A stretch of DNA of 64,000 bases from Arthrobacter sp. OY3WO11. Its GTDB lineage: Bacteria; Actinomycetota; Actinomycetes; Actinomycetales; Micrococcaceae. The translations under genes were made by a program, and so were the position numbers. The notes under the pieces are model-generated. The model was not told where the DNA came from, searched no databases, and was given only the letters and a program-made list of their open reading frames with translations. The DNA lies in the NCBI RefSeq assembly GCF_001641125.1, contig NZ_LWLP01000001.1:2528079-2592078 (forward strand), read 5' to 3'. The first letter of the stretch is position 1. Each line of letters opens with the position of its first letter. Of the stretch, positions 32,949 through 41,645 are shown one piece after another.

Positions 32949-35363
32949 TTAGGCCTGTCTGGCCAGCCGCTGCTCGGCCGCTGCAATGACGGGAAGGGTC
33001 TTCACGTAGGTGTCCGGGTTCAGCGAGATTGAGTCTATGCCGCGGCCGATCAGGAATTCGGCAAGATCGGGGTGGTTGCTGGGCCCCTGCCCGCAGATGC
33101 CGATCTTGATGCCCGCGGCGTGCGCCTTGTCGATGGCCTGGGCAATCATGGCGCTGACGGCAGGGTCCCTTTCATCGAACAGCCCGGCAAGCTGTTCGGA
33201 ATCGCGGTCCACCCCCAGGACCAGCTGGGTCAGGTCATTGGAGCCTATGGAGAACCCGTCGAAGCGCTCGGCGAACTGCTCCGCCAGCACCACGTTCGAG
33301 GGTATTTCGCACATCATGTAGAGCTGCAGCCCGGCACTGCCGCGCACCAGTCCCTGGCCGGCCATCGCTTCGATGACCAGGTCCGCTTCCCGGACGGTCC
33401 GGCAGAACGGGACCATAACGATGATGTTGGAGAAGCCCACTTCTTCGCGTACCCGTTTGAGGGCTTTGCATTCGAGGGCGAAGCCTTCCCGGTAGTGATC
33501 GCTGTAGTAGCGCGAGGCTCCGCGGAAGCCCAGCATGGGGTTCTCTTCCGGACGTTCAAAGAACCCGCCGCCGATCAGGTGGCTGTACTCGTTGCTCTTG
33601 AAATCGCTGAGCCGGACGATCACCGGTTTGGGGTGGAAGGGCGCCGCTATTTTGGCGATCCCGGTGGCCAGCACGTCAACGAAGTACTCCGTGGGGTCGC
33701 TGTAGCCGCTGGTGAGCTTCCGGATGAGCGCGGCTTCCTCCGGGTCTGTCACTTTTTCAGGGTGGACCAGGGCCATGGGATGGATGCGGATGAGGTTGTT
33801 GATGATGAATTCCATCCTCGCGAGGCCCACGCCCGCTGCCGGCAGCCGCCACCATTTGAAGGCTGCGGCAGGACTGCCGATGTTCACCATCACGTCAGTG
33901 CGGGTGGCGGGAAGGGCCTCGAGGTCCACTTCTTCCACGCTAAACTCCAGCAACCCCTCGTAGACGCGGCCTTCCTCGCCTTCGGCGCAGGACAGGGTGA
34001 TGGGGGCGCCATCGGGCACGGCTTCCGTCGCGTTCCGGGTTCCGACGACGGCGGGCACGCCGAGTTCCCGGCTGACGATCGCTGCGTGGCTGGTAGGGCC
34101 GCCGTGGTCAGTGACGATGCCGGCTGCCCGCTTCATGACCGGGACCCAGTCCGGGTCCGTCATCCTGGTCACCAGCACGGAACCGTCCACGAACGATTCG
34201 ATGTCCTTGGCGTCCCGGATGACGCAGGCCTGCCCGCCGGCGATGGCATCCCCGATGGCGGCCCCCGCCGTCAGCAGCCTGCCCTGCTGCCGGAGATGGT
34301 ACGTCCGGAAGGAGGTGCTGCTGCGCTGGGCCTGCACCGTTTCCGGCCTCGCCTGAACCATGAACAGTTCCCCCGTCACGCCGTCTTTGGCCCACTCCAT
34401 GTCCATGGGCCGCCCGTAGTGGTCTTCCACGGCTTTCGCCCAGCGTGCCAGCAGAAGCACTTCGTCGTCGGACAGCACCAGGGAACCCTGCTCCCGTTCG
34501 GTGGTCTCCACCATCCGGGTCCGCGCGTTGCCCCCGTGGCTGTAAACCATTTTGCGTTCCTTGGCGCCCCGTTCCCTCTCGATCACGGGGCTGAAGCGCT
34601 CGTCGGAGAGCAGCGGCTTGAACACCTGGTATTTGTCCGGATTGATGGTCCCCTGGACAACGGTCTCACCGAGGCCCCACGCCGCGCTGATGAGCACAGC
34701 CTCCGGGAAGCCGGACTCGGTGTCGATGGAGAACATGACACCGGAGGCGCCGAGGTCCGAGCGGACCATGCGCTGGACGCCCACGGACAGGGCCACGTCG
34801 AGGTGGTCGTAGCCCTTCATTTCGCGGTAGCTGATGGCGCGGTCAGTGAACAGCGAGGCATAGCAGTTCCGGCACGCTTCGAGGACGGCCCGCTCCCCCG
34901 CCACATTGAGGAATGTCTCCTGCTGGCCCGCAAAGCTGGCGTCCGGCAGGTCCTCGGCTGTGGCGCTGCTGCGGACTGCAACGGACACCTCGTGCTGGCC
35001 CGCGCGGCGGGACAGGAGCAGATAGCGCTCCTGGATCGCCTCGCCGATGCTGTCCGGGAACGTTGCTGACAAGAACAGCTCCCGGATTGCCGCTCCCGCC
35101 TGGCGCAGCGTTGCGCGTCCGGCCCGGTACTCCTCGATGTACGTCCTAATGCGCGGCTCCAGGGCGTTGGAAGCCAGGAAGGCGCGGTACGCGCTGGCGG
35201 TAGTGGCAAACCCGTCGGGAACCCTTACGCCGGCGGACTGCAGGGAGCGGCTCAACTCGCCCAGTGACGCGTTCTTTCCTCCCACGGACGCGATGTCCCC
35301 GATCCCGGTGTCCTCGAACCACTTGACGTGGACATCGGCCGGGGACGTAGCGGGAGCAGTCAT
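32949..35363 (-). CDS. ppsA: Phosphoenolpyruvate synthase
   Basis: 804 aa. N-terminal ATP-binding domain (SVGGKNASLGEL; SSATAEDLPDASFAGQQETFLN), central phospho-His domain (GGPTSHAAIVSRELGVPAVVGT), and C-terminal PEP-binding barrel (GLARMEFI ... GSNDLTQLVLGVDRD; GICGQGPSNHPDLAEFLIGRGIDSISLNPD). It makes PEP from pyruvate and ATP, a gluconeogenic step. The ATG lies 12 bp after CAGAAT, so the mRNA is probably leaderless; a long upstream extension overlapping the ATPase gene is not real. Two DosR-like boxes lie upstream. Confidence 0.94.
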   Translation of the reverse strand: MTAPATSPADVHVKWFEDTGIGDIASVGGKNASLGELSRSLQSAGVRVPDGFATTASAYRAFLASNALEPRIRTYIEEYRAGRATLRQAGAAIRELFLSATFPDSIGEAIQERYLLLSRRAGQHEVSVAVRSSATAEDLPDASFAGQQETFLNVAGERAVLEACRNCYASLFTDRAISYREMKGYDHLDVALSVGVQRMVRSDLGASGVMFSIDTESGFPEAVLISAAWGLGETVVQGTINPDKYQVFKPLLSDERFSPVIERERGAKERKMVYSHGGNARTRMVETTEREQGSLVLSDDEVLLLARWAKAVEDHYGRPMDMEWAKDGVTGELFMVQARPETVQAQRSSTSFRTYHLRQQGRLLTAGAAIGDAIAGGQACVIRDAKDIESFVDGSVLVTRMTDPDWVPVMKRAAGIVTDHGGPTSHAAIVSRELGVPAVVGTRNATEAVPDGAPITLSCAEGEEGRVYEGLLEFSVEEVDLEALPATRTDVMVNIGSPAAAFKWWRLPAAGVGLARMEFIINNLIRIHPMALVHPEKVTDPEEAALIRKLTSGYSDPTEYFVDVLATGIAKIAAPFHPKPVIVRLSDFKSNEYSHLIGGGFFERPEENPMLGFRGASRYYSDHYREGFALECKALKRVREEVGFSNIIVMVPFCRTVREADLVIEAMAGQGLVRGSAGLQLYMMCEIPSNVVLAEQFAERFDGFSIGSNDLTQLVLGVDRDSEQLAGLFDERDPAVSAMIAQAIDKAHAAGIKIGICGQGPSNHPDLAEFLIGRGIDSISLNPDTYVKTLPVIAAAEQRLARQA

Positions 35364-35398
35364 GCCTCGATTCTGGGCCGTGCCTGAAAGGCCGGGCA

Positions 35399-35412
35399 GA
35401 GTCTTTGGTCCC
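35399..35412 (-). promoter_or_regulatory. DosR-like box for ppsA, proximal
   Basis: Gene-sense GGGACCAAAGACTC. CAGAAT begins 30.5 bp from its centre and the ATG 12 bp after that. Confidence 0.78.
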
Positions 35413-35475
35413 GAGCACCCGCAGGCCCCAGGACAGGGCCACCGGCCACCGGCCAAAACCACAGGTACAGGACCA

Positions 35476-35489
35476 CCGGCCAAAGTCAC
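35476..35489 (-). promoter_or_regulatory. DosR-like box for ppsA, distal
   Basis: Gene-sense GTGACTTTGGCCGG, 77 bp upstream of the proximal box and just after the ATPase stop codon. It may assist the proximal site. Confidence 0.6.
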
Positions 35490-35499
35490 TCGGTTCTGC

Positions 35500-38052
35500 T
35501 TACCGGGCGCTGCGGCCCCTGAAAGCCTTGTAGGCCCAGTCCGCCGCCAGGACCGCCGGTATTGCCATGGCGGCCACGAGAAAACCGGACGCCGGCGGCG
35601 GGGCCTGGCCCAGCAGGGCGGCGAGCTGCGGCACGTACAAACACGCTGCGAGCACGGCCAGTTCGGCCAGGACGGCCCACGCCAGGAGCTTGTTGGAGCC
35701 CCACCCCAGCCTCCACGGCGGCGTGGTGGCACTCCGGCAGGCGTAGGCGTTGGCCAGCTGGCCCAAGACCACCGCTGTGAAAGCAGCCCCTGACGCCGCC
35801 ATGACAAGTCCGGGATCCGGCGGCTCACCCCGGGTCCAGCCGCCGCCGAAGAGCACAAGGGAAAACGCGGTCATCTCAACAAGGGCCTCTACCGGGCCCA
35901 GGACGCAGAAGACCCGCACCATCAGCTGCCGGTCCATCAGGTGCCGCCGCTCCGGCGGCCGGGACAGCACATGCTTGCCGGGCGGCTCGGCACCGAGGGC
36001 CAGGGCAGGCAACAGGTCAGTACCGATGTCCAGGGCAAGGATCTGCAGGACGCCCAGGGCAAGCGGGAACTGGCCGCCCGAGAGGGCCCAGACCACGAAG
36101 GGGGTCAGCTCCGCCACGTTGTCGGTGAGGTGGTAGGTCAGGAACCGGTGGATGTTCGAGTAGGTGGCCCTGCCCTGCTCTATAGCTGCCACGATCGTCG
36201 CGAAGTGGTCGTCAAGGAGCACCAGGTCGGCCGCTTCGCGCGCAACGTCGGTGCCGCTCAATCCCATGGCCACCCCAATGTCGGCCTCACGGAGGGCCGG
36301 ACCGTCGTTGACGCCGTCGCCCGTCATGGCCACCACATGGCCGCGGGACTGCAGGGCCTTGGCAACCCGGAGTTTCTGCTCCGGGGATACCCTGCTCACC
36401 ACTACCCCGTCCCGGTCCAGGAGCGCCCCCAGCAGCTGTTCATCCTCGGGGAGGTCCGAGCCCTCCAGGACGAATTCCGGCGCCCCCATCAGCCCGATCT
36501 CACGGGCAATTGCCGCTGCGGTCGCAGGATGGTCGCCGGTGATCATGGCGAGTTTGAGCCCTGCCGTGCGGGCAGTCCGGATGACATCGCCCACGTCCGG
36601 CCGCGGCGGGTCATGGAGCCCGATCAGTCCCAGCAGCTCCATGCCGCGTTCGATGTCCCCGGAAGGGCGGGACTCCCAGGCGCCGGGCGGCCCATCGAGC
36701 CGCCTCCGGGCCACCGCGATAACACGGAGTCCACGGGAAGCCATCAGCTGGACCTGGTCCGCCACCTGGCCGTCGGCGCCGCTGCACAGCGGAAGGACTG
36801 CCTCAGGGGCGCCCTTGCAGAAAAGGTCCTGCCCTACGATCGCCGATTCCCGCCGTCGTGAAGGATCAAAGGCTAAACGGCGCGAAGGCGCCATGCGGGA
36901 ATCCGCCTCCCCGCCCATGCGCCGCGCCAGCACGTCGATGGCGGCTTCCATGGGGTCGCCCAATGCCCGCCATTGCCCGTCATGCAGTTCGGCCCGGCCC
37001 TGCGAGGCGGCGAGCGCCGCGAGCGCAGTTTCAGCGGCCTTCTCCTGCCCGTCCCCCTGGACGGTGCCCTCCGGGTTGTACCCCTCGCCCGCTATGTGGA
37101 CCGAGCCGCCGGACGTGAAAACTTCGACGGCGTTCATCCGGTTCTGCGTGAGGGTTCCGGTCTTGTCGGTGCAGATGAAGGTGGTGGAACCGAGGGTTTC
37201 CACCGCCTCGAGGTTGCGGACCAGCGCGTTGCGGGAGGCCATCCGCTGCGCGCCCATCGCCAGGGACAGCGTCACTGTGGGCAGCAGGCCCTCGGGGACA
37301 AGCGCGACGGCGACACCAATGGCGAACAGGAAGGAATCGCGCCATTCGATTCCCACCAGCAGGGACACCAGGAAGAACAGGGCCGCGATCCCCAGGGCAA
37401 CGGATGCCACCACCCGGACAATCCGGCGCAGCTCCAGGGACAGTGGGGTGGGCGGCGGAACCGCGCCGCTGGTGAGGGCGGAGATCCCGGCCAGTCGTGT
37501 CCGGCCACCGGTGGCCGTGACAGTGGCCTCGGCGTCGCCGTTGACCAGGAATGTCCCGGCCCAGGCGGAGTCGCCGGCAGTTTTAGGCACCGGATCGCTT
37601 TCGCCGGTCAGCATCGATTCGTCCACGGCGCAGGCTTGTGCCGTGGCCAGGAGGACGTCTGCGGGGATGCGGTCGCCGGCCGTCAGGAGCACGGCGTCGG
37701 AGACCACCAGTTCGCTGGCGTGGACCTTGCGGACGCGTCCGTCCCGCCGCACCATGACGTCTGCCGGCAGCAGCCCGCGCAACCTTTCCGCGGCGTGCTG
37801 GGCCCGTTCCTGCTGGATGTGGGCAAAGATCCCGTTGACAAGAACGACGACGATGATCGCCACGCCGAGCTGCGGCAGGTCAGCGAGGAAGGCCAGGGCT
37901 GCCGCGCACCACAGCATGAGGGCAAAGAAGTGCGTCAGCTCCCCCCAGAGTTTCCGCCACTGCGGTACGGGCTTTTCGGCAGGGAGAATGTTCGGCCCTG
38001 CCTGCTTCAGGAGTTCCGCAGCCTGGCCCGAGGTCAGGCCCGCCGCTGTCAT
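35500..38052 (-). CDS. P2-type cation-transporting ATPase
   Basis: 850 aa. Order: N-terminal cation-ATPase segment (GLTSGQAAELLKQAGPNIL), TGESDPVPK, VPEGLLPTVTLSLAMGAQRMA (M4), phosphorylated Asp296 (FICTDKTGTLTQN), TGDGVNDGPALREADIGVAMG, and a C-terminal membrane domain. Probably a Ca2+- or other cation efflux pump; specificity unknown. Its ATG overlaps the USP stop by four bases (ATGA), indicating coupled translation with that USP. An upstream ATG inside the USP gene is rejected. Confidence 0.9.
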   Translation of the reverse strand: MTAAGLTSGQAAELLKQAGPNILPAEKPVPQWRKLWGELTHFFALMLWCAAALAFLADLPQLGVAIIVVVLVNGIFAHIQQERAQHAAERLRGLLPADVMVRRDGRVRKVHASELVVSDAVLLTAGDRIPADVLLATAQACAVDESMLTGESDPVPKTAGDSAWAGTFLVNGDAEATVTATGGRTRLAGISALTSGAVPPPTPLSLELRRIVRVVASVALGIAALFFLVSLLVGIEWRDSFLFAIGVAVALVPEGLLPTVTLSLAMGAQRMASRNALVRNLEAVETLGSTTFICTDKTGTLTQNRMNAVEVFTSGGSVHIAGEGYNPEGTVQGDGQEKAAETALAALAASQGRAELHDGQWRALGDPMEAAIDVLARRMGGEADSRMAPSRRLAFDPSRRRESAIVGQDLFCKGAPEAVLPLCSGADGQVADQVQLMASRGLRVIAVARRRLDGPPGAWESRPSGDIERGMELLGLIGLHDPPRPDVGDVIRTARTAGLKLAMITGDHPATAAAIAREIGLMGAPEFVLEGSDLPEDEQLLGALLDRDGVVVSRVSPEQKLRVAKALQSRGHVVAMTGDGVNDGPALREADIGVAMGLSGTDVAREAADLVLLDDHFATIVAAIEQGRATYSNIHRFLTYHLTDNVAELTPFVVWALSGGQFPLALGVLQILALDIGTDLLPALALGAEPPGKHVLSRPPERRHLMDRQLMVRVFCVLGPVEALVEMTAFSLVLFGGGWTRGEPPDPGLVMAASGAAFTAVVLGQLANAYACRSATTPPWRLGWGSNKLLAWAVLAELAVLAACLYVPQLAALLGQAPPPASGFLVAAMAIPAVLAADWAYKAFRGRSAR

Positions 38053-38513
38053 GGCACGTCGTCCGCCTCCTGGCCCACCAGGAGCACCGGGCACACGGAA
38101 TGAGCTGCGCAGGCCTTGCTCACCGAGCCCATGGACGTGCCGAGGAATCCTCCTTCACCGTGCCGGCCGACAACCAGCAGCTGCGCCCGCCGGCTCTCTT
38201 CCACGAGGACTTTGCCGGGCGGCCCGAACTTGACGGTGACGTCGATGTTCTGCGGCCGGTCACCGGTGAAGGCCCGTCCCAGGGCGTCCTCCACCAGGCG
38301 GGCGGCGGTCTCCTCCAGCCGTGCGGTCAATGGGTGCTCACCGCTTTCGAGGTGGGCCACCACCAGGTAATCGGGCATGCCGATGCAGGTAATGACCTCC
38401 AGCCGCGCACCCAGGCGTGCGGCGAGGGTTCCGGCGTACCGCAGGGCGGCGGAGGAATATTCGGAACCGTCGACGCCCACGATCACAGGCTTGGACACTG
38501 TTTCTGCGTTCAT
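38049..38513 (-). CDS. Universal stress protein coupled to an ATPase
   Basis: 154 aa Usp domain: KPVIVGVDGSEYSSAALRYAG and the ATP loop VVGRHGEGGFLGTSMGSVSKACA (G-x2-G-x9-GS). The ATG chosen has no clear Shine-Dalgarno but lies 13 bp after the first base of GAATGT, itself 30.5 bp from a DosR-like box centre, so a leaderless mRNA is likely; a GTG six codons upstream is the alternative. Its stop overlaps the ATPase start. Confidence 0.9.
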   Translation of the reverse strand: MNAETVSKPVIVGVDGSEYSSAALRYAGTLAARLGARLEVITCIGMPDYLVVAHLESGEHPLTARLEETAARLVEDALGRAFTGDRPQNIDVTVKFGPPGKVLVEESRRAQLLVVGRHGEGGFLGTSMGSVSKACAAHSVCPVLLVGQEADDVP

Positions 38514-38549
38514 ACCCACCACATTCGCCACTGCGGGCGGACGGCGGAA

Positions 38550-38563
38550 GGGCCGAAGGTCAC
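38550..38563 (-). promoter_or_regulatory. DosR-like box for the USP-ATPase operon
   Basis: Gene-sense GTGACCTTCGGCCC. GAATGT begins 30.5 bp from the centre; the start codon follows 13 bp later. Confidence 0.76.
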
Positions 38564-38579
38564 GCCGGTGGCTTCCGGT

Positions 38580-40565
38580 TCAGCCCCGGCCCGTGGGTTT
38601 CCGCGGCCTGGCCCCGTGCAGCGCCCTCAGCCCGTTCAGGATCGTGGCAAGGTCCACGAGTTCCTGCAGGAGGGCACCGGCGACCGCTGGAATGTAGCCT
38701 GTCATGGCCACGGCCATCAGGCCGATGCTCAGGCCTATTCCTGTCCAGATGCTCACCAGGGCCACCGCTACCGTGCGCTTCCCGATTTCGACCGCCACGG
38801 CCACTTTGGACAGGTCGTCGAGCATGATCACGACGTCCGCCGACTCACTCGCGGCGGTGGCGCCTTTGGCCCCCATCGCAATGCCCACATCCGCGGCGGC
38901 CAGGACGGGGGCGTCATTGACGCCGTCGCCCACCATGATGACGGGCCGCTCCCGCACGGCTGCCACCGCGTTGACCTTGTCCTCCGGCAGGCAGTCAGCC
39001 TGCACATGCCGGATGCCGGCCTCCTCGGCGATGTGGGCCGCGGTCCCGTGGGCGTCGCCGGTCAGGAGCATGGTGTGCCGGACCCCCAGCGAGTGCAGCC
39101 GGGCGAGGGTTTCGCCGGCGTCGGCGCGCAGCGGGTCTTTCATGATCAGGGCTCCGGCATAGTTGCCGTTCACGGCCACATAGATGGCCAGTTGGCCGCT
39201 GTGGAGGGCGGCTTCCCGGAAGCCCGCGGATGAGTTCCGGACCAGACCCGCCTTGCCCACCACCACAGTGTCCCCGCCGCATACGGTTTCCACGCCCTGC
39301 GTGGCATGTTCTGTGGCCCGGGTGACGGGAAGGAGTTCAAGGTTGCGCTGCGCGGCGGCTTCGATGACAGAGGCCGCCAGGACATGCGAGGAGTACTGCT
39401 CGGCTGAGGCGGCGAGCTGCAGGATCCGCCCGGCCCCCATCAGAGCACCTGGGCCTGTTCCCGGGTCCTGTGCAACCTGGACCGTGTCCAGGACGGGCCG
39501 TCCGGAGGTCAGCGTTCCGGTCTTGTCGAAGACCGCGGACCTGGCTTTGGCCAGCTGCTCAAGGGTCCCGGAGTTCTTGATGATGATGCCCCTGTGGGCT
39601 GCCTGGCTGGTGCCGGCGAGGAACGCCACGGGCGCGGCGATCAGGAGCGGGCAGGGTGTTGCCACCACCAGGACCTGGGCGATGCGCACGGGATCCCCCG
39701 ACAGGGCCCAGGCAGTTCCGGCCATGAGGATCGCCAGCGCGGTAAAGGGAACTGCGTACCGGTCGGCCAGGCGGACCACCGGGGCCCGGCTGGACGCTGC
39801 CTCCTCCACCAGGGCGATGATGCGGCTGTACTGTGAATCCTTGGCTGTGGCGGCCGCCCGCATCCTGATGGCCGTCTCGCCGTTGACGGAGCCGCTGAGC
39901 AGGAGATCCCCCCGGACCCGCTCCACGGGCAGGCTCTCCCCCGTCAGCGACGATTCATCCATGCTCGCGGCGTCTGACAGGAGCTCCCCGTCCACCGGGA
40001 CCAGCTCGGAGGGGCGCACCACCAGCACGTCGCCGGGAACCACCTCGCCCACGGGTGTTTCTTCCAGGACTGATCCGGCAGCCTCCCGGTGGGCGAAGCG
40101 GGGAGCCCTGTCCAGCAGGGACTTCAGTTCACGTGCTGCCCGTCCCTGGGCGAAGGTTTCGAGCGCTTCCCCGCCGGAGAGCATGAGGATCACCACGAGG
40201 GCGGCAAGGTACTCCCCCACCCACACGGTGCTGGCAATCGCCATCAGCGCCAGGACGTCGATCCCCCAGCGGCCCTCGCGGAGCGAGCGGAACATCGCCA
40301 CCGCACGGATGACGGCGACGACGGCGGCGTACACGGACGCGCCGAGCCGGGCGGGCTGTTCCAGTCCGGACTGCAGCATGATCCCGGTGACGGCGAGCAT
40401 CAGGCACGTCAGTGCCACCAGGGGGTACTGACGGATCAGCGCGGAGGCGCGGCCCGGGAGCGACGTGCCGGGTTCCTCGGGGCCGGCCGCCGGCTGCGGC
40501 GGTACGGGGGTGCCGGGCGGGGCTGCCGGCTTTCCCTCAGGCAAGGCCCGCCCGCGTAGGATCAT
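38580..40565 (-). CDS. P1B-type heavy-metal ATPase with TPC motif
   Basis: 661 aa. Membrane helices, SSLTGESLPVERV (actuator), VVATPCPLLIAAP (M6), phosphorylated Asp347 (VFDKTGTLTSG) and VGDGVNDAPVLAAADVGIAMG. The usual CPC metal site is TPC here (Cys305), and there is no N-terminal metal-binding domain, so the ion cannot be named. It starts inside the last 29 bp of the upstream PNPOx gene, which suggests cotranscription from that gene's DosR-like promoter. Confidence 0.88.
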   Translation of the reverse strand: MILRGRALPEGKPAAPPGTPVPPQPAAGPEEPGTSLPGRASALIRQYPLVALTCLMLAVTGIMLQSGLEQPARLGASVYAAVVAVIRAVAMFRSLREGRWGIDVLALMAIASTVWVGEYLAALVVILMLSGGEALETFAQGRAARELKSLLDRAPRFAHREAAGSVLEETPVGEVVPGDVLVVRPSELVPVDGELLSDAASMDESSLTGESLPVERVRGDLLLSGSVNGETAIRMRAAATAKDSQYSRIIALVEEAASSRAPVVRLADRYAVPFTALAILMAGTAWALSGDPVRIAQVLVVATPCPLLIAAPVAFLAGTSQAAHRGIIIKNSGTLEQLAKARSAVFDKTGTLTSGRPVLDTVQVAQDPGTGPGALMGAGRILQLAASAEQYSSHVLAASVIEAAAQRNLELLPVTRATEHATQGVETVCGGDTVVVGKAGLVRNSSAGFREAALHSGQLAIYVAVNGNYAGALIMKDPLRADAGETLARLHSLGVRHTMLLTGDAHGTAAHIAEEAGIRHVQADCLPEDKVNAVAAVRERPVIMVGDGVNDAPVLAAADVGIAMGAKGATAASESADVVIMLDDLSKVAVAVEIGKRTVAVALVSIWTGIGLSIGLMAVAMTGYIPAVAGALLQELVDLATILNGLRALHGARPRKPTGRG

Positions 40566-41019
40566 CCAGATGGCTCCACCAGGTCAGCGGGGAGGTTACG
40601 GTGAAGCGCCGGCCGCTTACCGCCGTCGGGACAATCCGCACGAACTGGTCCTTGTGGCCTGCCTGCCAGGGGAACAGGGTGAGGCCGGCACCGGTCATCA
40701 GCTCCGGTGAGGGCTCAAGGACCTCGGCGTGGCCCTTCACCAGGACGCTCCAGGCGGTTCGTTTGTCCTGGTCAGTGCCGTCCGCTTCAAGGGCGACGGC
40801 GGTGGGCTGGGCCGCGGCGTGAAGCTTTGTTCCTTCTCCAGTGCGGAAGACCACCGATCCATGATCCACCTTGTAGTTCACGGGGAAAATCTCCGGATGG
40901 CCGTCCACCAGGACGGCCAGGTGGCCCACCGAAACCCCGCGCAGGAGATCCCAGCAGTCGTTGGGGCCCAGGACTTCCACTGCGGATGGGGCGTCCCGTT
41001 CCGGTGAGTTATTGCGCAT
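40537..41019 (-). CDS. PNPOx-like flavin-binding split-barrel protein B
   Basis: 160 aa, same family as the proteins at 23.1 and 41.2 kb: LGPNDCWDLLRGVSVGHLAVLVDGHPEIFPVNY, FRTGEGTKLHAAA, VALEADGTD, WSVLVKGHAEV, and the C-terminal GRRFTVTSPLTWW. It probably binds FMN, FAD or F420 and acts in redox chemistry; substrate unknown. No Shine-Dalgarno; TATTTT stands 13 bp before the ATG, so the mRNA is probably leaderless. It is divergent from its paralogue at 41161 across a 141-bp region with two DosR-like boxes. Confidence 0.88.
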   Translation of the reverse strand: MRNNSPERDAPSAVEVLGPNDCWDLLRGVSVGHLAVLVDGHPEIFPVNYKVDHGSVVFRTGEGTKLHAAAQPTAVALEADGTDQDKRTAWSVLVKGHAEVLEPSPELMTGAGLTLFPWQAGHKDQFVRIVPTAVSGRRFTVTSPLTWWSHLDDPTRAGLA

Positions 41020-41055
41020 ACAGCTGAAAATACTGCCGCCCCGCCGGGACCGCTA

Positions 41056-41069
41056 GGGCATTTAGGCCC
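41056..41069 (-). promoter_or_regulatory. DosR-like box for PNPOx B
   Basis: Gene-sense GGGCCTAAATGCCC. TATTTT begins 30.5 bp from the centre. Confidence 0.7.
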
Positions 41070-41111
41070 GGGCCCGCCCCCGGAAACGGCCAGGGGCGGC
41101 GGCCAGGTCAA

Positions 41112-41125
41112 AGGTCTTTGGGCCC
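41112..41125 (+). promoter_or_regulatory. DosR-like box for PNPOx C
   Basis: AGGTCTTTGGGCCC. TAGGAT at 41149-41154 begins 30.5 bp from the centre and is followed by six bases and the ATG. Confidence 0.76.
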
Positions 41126-41160
41126 TGTCAGGGATGCGGCCCGCGCCTTAGGATCTGGGC

Positions 41161-41631
41161 ATGACCGACAAGAAAATCGCTCCTGAAGCAGAAATCCTCG
41201 ACTCCGACGAGTGCTGGAGACTGCTGGAACAAACGAGTATTGGACGGCTTGGCGTCGTCGTCGACGGACAGCCCGACGTGTTCCCGGTGAGTTTCAAGCG
41301 TGACGGCGAGGGCCTGGTCTTCCGGACGGGCAGCGGAACAAAGCTGCAGGCCATTGAGGCGAACTCGATGGTCGCGCTGGAAGCGGACAGTGTCAGTGCC
41401 GAGTTTGGCCTGGCCTGGAGTGTTGTGGTCAAAGGCGAGGCTGTCCAGGACGACGCCGCGTCCCCCGCCCTGAACGAGACACGCCGGGGGCTCTTTCCCT
41501 GGCAGGGCGTTGGGCAGGACCACCTCATCAGGATCATTCCGCAGTCGGTGACGGGCCGGAGGTTCACCCTGTCAGCCACCGGCACCTGGCAGACACCGTT
41601 GAACGAAGCCACCCGCGCAGGGCTCGAGTAG
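41161..41631 (+). CDS. PNPOx-like flavin-binding split-barrel protein C
   Basis: 156 aa: LDSDECWRLLEQTSIGRLGVVVDGQPDVFPVSF, FRTGSGTKLQAIE, VALEADSV, WSVVVKGEAV, GRRFTLSATGTWQ. It is closer to protein B than to A by eye. Likely a flavin- or F420-binding redox protein. No Shine-Dalgarno; TAGGAT stands 12 bp before the ATG, so a leaderless mRNA is expected. The DUF5655 gene follows after 14 bp. Confidence 0.88.
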   Translation: MTDKKIAPEAEILDSDECWRLLEQTSIGRLGVVVDGQPDVFPVSFKRDGEGLVFRTGSGTKLQAIEANSMVALEADSVSAEFGLAWSVVVKGEAVQDDAASPALNETRRGLFPWQGVGQDHLIRIIPQSVTGRRFTLSATGTWQTPLNEATRAGLE

Positions 41632-41645
41632 CCACAGCCGTTCCG

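Noticed and set aside
32941..32956. Possible DosR-like box before the GH65/HAD gene
   Set aside because: Only one half-site matches, the hexamer TATCCC lacks T at position 6 and the spacing is off; the gene more likely depends on the ppsA promoter.
33072..35069. 665-codon plus-strand frame
   Set aside because: Exact antisense of ppsA; typical GC-rich shadow frame.
36164..38233. 689-codon plus-strand frame
   Set aside because: Antisense of the P2-type ATPase and USP; composition is Ser/Arg/Pro-rich without motifs.
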